Source: Clostridia bacterium | GTDB lineage: Bacteria > Bacillota > Clostridia > Oscillospirales > CAG-272 | Direction of reading: 5' to 3' | Length of the DNA: 64,000 nucleotides | Assembly (NCBI GenBank): GCA_017411805.1 | Contig: JAFQPI010000019.1 | Coordinates: 81,660-145,659 of the forward strand | Shown: positions 58,986 through 64,000 of the stretch, piece by piece | How positions within the stretch are numbered: the first letter of the stretch is position 1 | Layout of the letters: each line of letters opens with the position of its first letter | Translations under genes and position numbers: made by a program | The notes under the pieces: model-generated | The model's input: the letters and a program-made list of their open reading frames with translations, nothing else | Told to the model about the DNA's origin: nothing | Database searches by the model: none

Positions 58986-59660
58986 TCAGTTTTCTCTCTT
59001 CTTGAGATTGTAGGTAATTGCTCCGAGAGCGGATACAGATACTACCATAAGTACAACGTAGATCCACATATTGGAGGAATCACCGGTAGCGGGACCATCG
59101 GGATTGGTGTTGTACACGAGAGCGAAGGGGGAGAGATCATTAACGGTGAAGGTAATGGTCTGCGCTTCATCATCCATAGTATCCTCTACCATTTCCCAAC
59201 CATTCTCACCAAGGTGAATAACGCCTACGATGTTGCCCCATACTTCGGGCTTAAGAGTAATGATAAAGCCGTCATGAGCCTCATGGTGTGTGCAATCAAA
59301 AACACTGATATCAAAAAGCGCACCAATAGCAAGATCCTTATGAGAAATGCCGTGGCTTTCCTCAAACTTCTTCATTTCATCGAAAAGCTGATTGTTGATA
59401 ACCTGAGAATTGATAATATCGTTATATGCCTGCTCAAGACGTGCACGAGTAGCATCATCAAGGGTATGACGCTCAGACCAAGGAGTAATAACGAGCTTAC
59501 CGGTACATTCGGGAGAAAGAGGGGTATAGCTTACAAGCTTGGGTGCGGGAACGCCGGAGGGGCTGGCGATGAACTCACCAAGTGCTGCGAAAGCGGGTAC
59601 GCTCAAAGCAACTACAAGTACGACTGTCATGAAAAATGCAAAGATTCTCTTCATTTTCAT
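58986..59660 (-). CDS. secreted protein with TGD-KKREN anchor inside the capsule cluster
   Basis: 224 residues. Signal peptide MKMKRIFAFFMTVVLVVALSVPAFAA, then a domain with a charged helix (DDATRARLEQAYNDIINSQVINNQLFDEMKKF) and a beta region (GFIITLKPEVWGNIVGVIHLG...TITFTVNDLSPFALVYNTN), and the end NPDGPATGDSSNMWIYVVLMVVSVSALG...LKKREN. The C-terminal signal is the same kind as in the proteins at 26006 and 27636. It lies between CpsB and LCP genes, so it may be linked to surface polysaccharide assembly. Confidence 0.8.
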   Translation of the reverse strand: MKMKRIFAFFMTVVLVVALSVPAFAALGEFIASPSGVPAPKLVSYTPLSPECTGKLVITPWSERHTLDDATRARLEQAYNDIINSQVINNQLFDEMKKFEESHGISHKDLAIGALFDISVFDCTHHEAHDGFIITLKPEVWGNIVGVIHLGENGWEMVEDTMDDEAQTITFTVNDLSPFALVYNTNPDGPATGDSSNMWIYVVLMVVSVSALGAITYNLKKREN

Positions 59661-59691
59661 TCTTCCTTTCTAATGTAGAAAAATTATTAAT

Positions 59692-60399
59692 TTACTGATT
59701 TATATTCGAAATACAAAGGATATCCCTTGTGAATTCGCTGATGTGATCCAAGCACTCACTTCCGAAGCGCTTTTCGATGATCTGTGCCGCCCTTCCGATC
59801 TGAGGAGGCCTTGATGTGATATTGTGGCAATCCGAACCGATAACGTGGATCAAGCCCTGAGAAAGCATTCCGAGTGCACGCCTGCGCGAAAACCTTCCCG
59901 TGAAGAATCCTGCGTTGGCTTGCATCAGCACGCCGCTTTCAAGAAGTCTATACAATGCGTTCGGATCCTGATATGAAGCATATCTTTCGATATGCGCCAA
60001 GACTACCGTAACTCTGCTCGATCTGGAAAGAGTGGCAACCTCTTTAATTGTCATTTCCGACCATTTCTCAAACGGCATTTCAAGCAGAAGCACGCGGCTT
60101 CCTTCGATACAAAGGAGCTCAAGGTCTTCCATATGACGGATGCCGTCATAATATCTGACCTCTGCGCCGAGAAGTATCTGCGGCACCGGACAGGTCTCGG
60201 TCTCGCAAAGCCTTTCAAAAGCCTCTTTTCGCCTTTCGAGAAAGCCCGAAACAGACATTCTGCCGGGATAAAAATGCGGAGTGGCAACGACCGTTTTGAC
60301 TCCTTGCTCTCTCAGCATAGTAAGCAGAGCCGAGCTTTCGCGCACGTCCGCGCTGCCGTCATCGATACCCGGAAGGATATGACTATGAAAATCGATCAT
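59692..60399 (-). CDS. CpsB/YwqE-type PHP tyrosine-protein phosphatase
   Basis: 235 residues beginning MIDFHSHILPGIDDGSAD, the metal-binding opening of the CpsB family, followed by VVATPHFYPG and, near the end, HVIGSDCHN. Dephosphorylates the CpsD kinase in capsule control. Overlaps cpsD by 4 bp. Confidence 0.95.
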   Translation of the reverse strand: MIDFHSHILPGIDDGSADVRESSALLTMLREQGVKTVVATPHFYPGRMSVSGFLERRKEAFERLCETETCPVPQILLGAEVRYYDGIRHMEDLELLCIEGSRVLLLEMPFEKWSEMTIKEVATLSRSSRVTVVLAHIERYASYQDPNALYRLLESGVLMQANAGFFTGRFSRRRALGMLSQGLIHVIGSDCHNITSRPPQIGRAAQIIEKRFGSECLDHISEFTRDILCISNINQ

Positions 60400-61157
60400 T
60401 TAGATGCGGTTTCCTCTGATGAATATTTATAATACTTATAATACTTATACTTCTTATACTTACCGTACGAAGCTCCGTCATGCGTAGCGCCGTTGATTAC
60501 ACAACCGAGAACCTTTACGTTCGAAAGCTTGAGCTGTCTGAAGCAACGCTCAACCTCTCCCTTTTCCGTATAGCCCTCACGAACAACGACCACAAGTCCT
60601 GTAATATGCTCGGAGATAGCCATTGCGTCGGTAACTATATTCACGGGAGGAAGGTCAACGATAATATAATCGAATTCCTCGGACATAGTTTTGAGAAGCG
60701 CACCCATTCTGCGCGAGCCGATAAGCTCGGAGGGGTCGGGAGGAAGCTCTCCCGAGGGCATGATATACCAATTGTCAATAACCGACGATCTGAGAGAGTC
60801 GAGCGGTCTGATCTCGGTCTTCATAAGATAGTTTGTAAGACCGTAATCGCCGCTTATTTCCATCTTCTTGGCGATACTGGGGATTCGGAGGTCTCCGTCT
60901 ATCAGGAGCACCTTCTTTCCGCTTTCCGCCAATACGTATGAGAGGTTTACGGCTGTTGTACTCTTACCCTCGCCTCGCATCGAGCTTGTAATGCCGATGA
61001 TGGGGCATTTAACGCCCTCGGGAAGGGTAAAGCGGAGGTTTGTTCTGAGAACCTTGTACTGCTCCGTGGAGGTGAAGTCAAGGTTTTTATGCAATACAGT
61101 CTTAGGAGCACCCGACGAAAACGGAGTCGGCTTGCGACTTTTTTTCAAAAATCCCAT
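60396..61157 (-). CDS. CpsD/CapB-type bacterial tyrosine kinase
   Basis: 253 residues. Walker A GEGKST at 62-67, Walker A' LLIDGDLR at 84-91, Walker B in YIIVDLPPVNIV. The C-terminal Tyr cluster (GKYKKYKYYKYYKYSSEE) is the autophosphorylation site that controls polymer length. It needs the membrane activator encoded just upstream. Confidence 0.95.
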   Translation of the reverse strand: MGFLKKSRKPTPFSSGAPKTVLHKNLDFTSTEQYKVLRTNLRFTLPEGVKCPIIGITSSMRGEGKSTTAVNLSYVLAESGKKVLLIDGDLRIPSIAKKMEISGDYGLTNYLMKTEIRPLDSLRSSVIDNWYIMPSGELPPDPSELIGSRRMGALLKTMSEEFDYIIVDLPPVNIVTDAMAISEHITGLVVVVREGYTEKGEVERCFRQLKLSNVKVLGCVINGATHDGASYGKYKKYKYYKYYKYSSEETASK

Positions 61158-61173
61158 TTTATTCTACCAACTT

Positions 61174-61923
61174 TCATTTTGCCTTTTTCTTGCTTTGATA
61201 ATAATATCCGTAAGACTTGGAATCGCTTCCGTTGAGATCGGGAATCTTAGCAAGAATCGGGTAATCGTAATTCTGAAGAATATATTCTTCGCTTCTGATA
61301 GTGTCGTCAAGCATATCAAAAACTATGAGTACGAGCACGGAAATGATCGCACCGACAAGCAAGCCGACAACGGTAAATCCGGTTACGCTCGGAGCTACCT
61401 TTTTGAGGTTGACCGCTCCCGAGTCAACGACCTCCATGGAGCTTCCCTCAATAATTTCTCCGATTCGCTCGGGCAGAACGATAGCGATCGCATTTGCGAT
61501 ATCGGCAGCCTCGTAAGGATCGGTGGTTGTTACGGTTATACGCATTACCTCGGTACCGTTGACCGATTCAGCAACGACCATATCCTGAAGCTCTTCAAAA
61601 TCATAAGAAACTTTTGCCTTTTCGATAACCTTATTGTATGTCGTGCGGTTATCAAGCATTACAATATATGTATCGACAAGGCTTCTTGCTCCGTTGATCT
61701 CCGAGATACTGAAAATATCTCCGACCGAGAAGGTTCCGTTATTAACATAGAGCATAACCGAGGAGGAATACTTGGGTGTAATACCGAACGCGGCAATGGA
61801 AAATCCCAATATACCCGCCAAAATGGCACATATAGCGATCACCCAAGCTCTTTTCCAAAGAGATTTGATTATTTGCAATAAATCAACAGAATAATAATCT
61901 CTGTTATTTTGTTTTTTATCCAT
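61174..61923 (-). CDS. CpsC/Wzz-type chain-length regulator and kinase activator
   Basis: 249 residues with two membrane spans (about 28-48 and 198-222), enclosing an extracytoplasmic Wzz domain. Starts YYSVDLLQIIKSLWKRAWVIAICAILAGILG; the final cytoplasmic tail includes SYGYYYQSKKKAK. Activates the CpsD kinase. First gene of this leftward cluster; the glycosyltransferases and polymerase are not in the window. Confidence 0.93.
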   Translation of the reverse strand: MDKKQNNRDYYSVDLLQIIKSLWKRAWVIAICAILAGILGFSIAAFGITPKYSSSVMLYVNNGTFSVGDIFSISEINGARSLVDTYIVMLDNRTTYNKVIEKAKVSYDFEELQDMVVAESVNGTEVMRITVTTTDPYEAADIANAIAIVLPERIGEIIEGSSMEVVDSGAVNLKKVAPSVTGFTVVGLLVGAIISVLVLIVFDMLDDTIRSEEYILQNYDYPILAKIPDLNGSDSKSYGYYYQSKKKAK

Positions 61924-62036
61924 AAATACTTTATCTCCGAGAATTTAACCCTGAAATTGATTGACAATGCAGCCATTTTGTGTGAATAATCACGCAAATC
62001 AGCAAATATAAACACGTCTACTTATACGTCCATTAT

Positions 62037-62065
62037 ATTATACCATATGTCAACACAAATTGCAA
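62037..62065 (-). promoter_or_regulatory. SigA-type promoter for the capsule-control cluster
   Basis: TTGCAA (62060-62065), 17-bp spacer, TATAAT (62037-62042) on the minus strand, about 113 nt upstream of the CpsC start, leaving a leader of about 105 nt. Confidence 0.7.
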
Positions 62066-62099
62066 TACTTTTAGAAAAAAAGATTTATTTTAATAATTA

Positions 62100-62133
62100 T
62101 TTCGGCTCCCCGATGGCAGGGGAGCCGTTTTTT
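62100..62133. terminator. hairpin terminator next to the metallophosphoesterase stop
   Basis: CGGCTCCCC-loop-GGGGAGCCG with a T run on the plus side and A/T on the minus side. Confidence 0.7.
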
Positions 62134-62134
62134 G

Positions 62135-64000
62135 TTATTCGGCATAGCTGACCGCGCGGTCTCTGCCCGTTCCGACGTAGTGCGCGTAGATCATTTTAGT
62201 ATCTCTGTTGACGGTTATTAAACAATAGCTCGTGCCCGCATCTTCGTCGTAAATATACCTGCCGCTCTGAGGATCGTAATAGCACTTTTCATAATAGATC
62301 GGATCGCCGTTTTCATCAAAATCTCCCCATTTCTCCGCGAATGACGATGAAGAAGTCGCGCATTCGTTTTCGCGTCCCGCGCAAATATTCGGCACGCAAA
62401 AACGCCAGAGCCACGGGGTAACGCTCGAGGACGAGCTGATCTTTTCATACCTGAAATTATGCGAGTGGCCGTGAATATTGCAGATGATCTCCGCTCTCTC
62501 TTTATCCGAGAAATCGTATCTTATTCTATATTCCCTTCCCCCCAAAGCATAATTCAAGGAGCCGCTTGCGCCATCCTTATACGCTTCAAACAGCGCGAGC
62601 ATCCTTCCGATTTCACGAGTATAATTCAAGGGAATGTGCGAATTGATAATAATTCCCCATTCGGAAGCATCATTTTTATCCGAAAAATCCAACGCCTCCG
62701 AGGCAATCCACGAAAGCTGAACCGAGCTTACTCCCACAGAGGGCGCATCCTGACCGGGCAGGAAGAAATGCTCGATATACACGTCCGAGGTGTTCAGAAA
62801 TATCATTCTGATCTTGTCCTCCGGGAAATCAATATATCCATATCCGCCCTTCGGATTCTTCGGATCTACAGTCAGCCCCCGGCTGTTCGAATCAATATAT
62901 TTATAAAGCTCTTCATTTGTCGTTGGACGCTCGGCATCAGCCAAATAATTGATCTCATGATTGCCTCTGATCCATGCCACGGGCAGATCGCCGAGATCCG
63001 AAAAGCACTCGTTGATATACTCAAAATCGGAAAAAATCTGTTCTATTGAGTAATTATGCCCCGAAGCGGTATAGTCGCCCAGCAAAGCTACCGTGCTTAT
63101 ATTTGTCAATTTCTGCATAAGAGACAAAGTTTTTACCGCAAATTCGCAGGATTTTTTAGTCGGGATCTGTTTATACCCTGTGCCGACGTTATCGACGTGC
63201 ATATCGGAAAGCGCAGCGAAGGAAAAAGAATTATCCCCTCTGACGGCATTTATCGCCGCGGCAACTCGCTCCGCCTCGGTCAGAGCACGGCTCTTCGTCC
63301 GCTCTTCTGCCATGACAAGATCGCAGTAAATACATCTTTGCTGCTTTACGCTGAATTCGTCGTTGCTGAGCTCCTCTGAAACCATCCACTCGCTCGCAAG
63401 ATGTCCGGTCGCTTCAAGTGTTTCGCTGATGATTATCGCCGTGCATTTTGAACAAATGCGATGCTTGACTCCGTCTGTCGTGCAGGTTGCTTTAATTTCG
63501 GTGATCCATCTGCCCGGATTATGTCCGCGTGCCGAAAGCTCACGGTTTTGCACCTCGCCGCACGAGCATACGCGTTCTTCAAGTCCATTTTCAACGCATC
63601 CCGCACTCTTGATCACTGTCCAAGCGCCGTAGGAATGACCCTTTGCCGCGATCCTTTCCGAATCAAGGACTTCCGAGCATCGCTTACATGTTTTTTGACG
63701 CAAGCCGTCCGTGGTACAGGTCTCCTCGGCAACCGTTACCCATCCGCTTGAGATATGTCCGAGCGCAGAAATATCTCGTTCCTGTTTATCTCCGCACGGG
63801 CATACGCGTTCTTCAAGTCCCTTTTCAACGCATCCCGCGCTCTTGATCACTGTCCAAGCACCGTAGGAATGACCCTTTGCCGCGATCCTTTCCGAATCAA
63901 TGACTTCCGAGCATCGCTTACATGTTTTTTGACGCAAGCCGTCCGTGGTACAGGTCTCCTCGGCAACCGTTACCCATCCGCTTGAGATATGTCCGAGCGC
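62135..64000 (-). CDS. metallophosphoesterase with N-terminal Cys repeats, partial (N-terminus outside window)
   Basis: The frame is open to the right edge; 621 residues are visible. From the left: Cys repeats of about 40 residues (GHSYGAWTVIKSAGCVE-GLEERVCPCG and TCTTDGLRQKTCKRCSE) in tandem through about residue 190, then a calcineurin-type phosphoesterase: FAALSDMHVDN (DxH), LLGDYTASGH, WIRGNHEIN (GNHE), NSHIPLN and NIHGHSHNF (GHxH). All metal ligands are visible. Probably secreted. The repeats resemble those in the 27636-30248 protein in having C-x-(E/T)-x-G-x...C-x-x-C. Confidence 0.88.
   Translation of the reverse strand, partial: ALGHISSGWVTVAEETCTTDGLRQKTCKRCSEVIDSERIAAKGHSYGAWTVIKSAGCVEKGLEERVCPCGDKQERDISALGHISSGWVTVAEETCTTDGLRQKTCKRCSEVLDSERIAAKGHSYGAWTVIKSAGCVENGLEERVCSCGEVQNRELSARGHNPGRWITEIKATCTTDGVKHRICSKCTAIIISETLEATGHLASEWMVSEELSNDEFSVKQQRCIYCDLVMAEERTKSRALTEAERVAAAINAVRGDNSFSFAALSDMHVDNVGTGYKQIPTKKSCEFAVKTLSLMQKLTNISTVALLGDYTASGHNYSIEQIFSDFEYINECFSDLGDLPVAWIRGNHEINYLADAERPTTNEELYKYIDSNSRGLTVDPKNPKGGYGYIDFPEDKIRMIFLNTSDVYIEHFFLPGQDAPSVGVSSVQLSWIASEALDFSDKNDASEWGIIINSHIPLNYTREIGRMLALFEAYKDGASGSLNYALGGREYRIRYDFSDKERAEIICNIHGHSHNFRYEKISSSSSVTPWLWRFCVPNICAGRENECATSSSSFAEKWGDFDENGDPIYYEKCYYDPQSGRYIYDEDAGTSYCLITVNRDTKMIYAHYVGTGRDRAVSYAE
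63571..64000. repeat. 234-bp tandem duplication in the Cys-repeat region
   Basis: CGCGTTCTTC begins near-identical copies at 63571 and 63805, a 234-bp (78-residue) unit holding two Cys repeats. The second copy runs out of the window. Few substitutions separate the copies, so duplication or conversion is recent. Confidence 0.85.

Overview
The window looks like chromosome of a Gram-positive, spore-forming-lineage Clostridia bacterium (Bacillota), probably an uncultured gut member near Oscillospirales or Christensenellales. The evidence is a SPOCS/DUF3794-LysM protein typical of sporulating Firmicutes, a dut-maf-mreBCD-mrdA rod-shape operon, CpsBCD-type capsule control, many Cys-lipoproteins, strong GGAGG ribosome sites, and near-consensus SigA promoters (TTGACA-N17-TATAAT). 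Species cannot be named from sequence alone. No rRNA, tRNA, CRISPR array, transposase or integrase was seen.

Layout. 1-546: start of a lipoprotein leaving the window. 0.66-7.6 kb: a compact seven-gene phage morphogenesis unit (terminase small and large, beta-propeller nozzle-like protein, portal, scaffold, coat, gp4-like connector) ending in a strong terminator, with no integration, replication, lysis, tail-fibre or ejection genes. It resembles the head/short-tail block of P22-like podoviruses reduced to the packaging machine. 7.6-12.6 kb: a membrane M48 peptidase, a MerR regulator plus membrane protein behind a classic 19-bp-spacer MerR promoter, and an M55 D-aminopeptidase. 12.8-18.4 kb: TIM-barrel isomerase, small membrane protein, Gfo/Idh/MocA oxidoreductase, TldE and TldD. 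18.6-22 kb: small lipoprotein, then a malate/lactate-type dehydrogenase and malic enzyme pair. 22.5-32.1 kb: MORN-repeat protein, SPOCS protein, two large repeat surface proteins, and a secreted CHAP-SH3 cell-wall hydrolase.

32.1-41.4 kb: one ten-gene leftward operon dut-maf-mreB-mreC-mreD-mrdA-pdxK-(DUF2500)-(C_GCAxxG_C_C)-(EEP lipoprotein), linking nucleotide sanitation, cell elongation, vitamin B6 salvage and a surface lipoprotein. 41.5-44.3 kb: an orphan solute-binding lipoprotein divergent from a PHP-type hydrolase. 44.7-45.5 kb: a membrane protein. 45.6-56.1 kb: a hexuronate locus. A GH2 glycosidase and a GPH sugar transporter run leftward, divergent from an AraC regulator followed by uxaC, uxuA, an SDR mannonate/fructuronate oxidoreductase, eda and kdgK. 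This gives a complete route from a uronide to pyruvate plus glyceraldehyde-3-phosphate. 56.2-61.9 kb: polysaccharide control genes (CpsC, CpsD kinase, CpsB phosphatase, a surface protein, an LCP ligase, WecB). 62.1-64 kb: a secreted-type metallophosphoesterase with N-terminal Cys repeats, open at the right edge.

Themes worth following are the stripped-down capsid/packaging cassette with helically phased AGACTC repeats upstream, a shared TGD-TM-KKREN C-terminal anchor on three surface proteins, Cys-pair repeat proteins with large internal duplications, a dispersed intergenic repeat family present in at least four places, and an operator-like palindrome upstream of the glycosidase.
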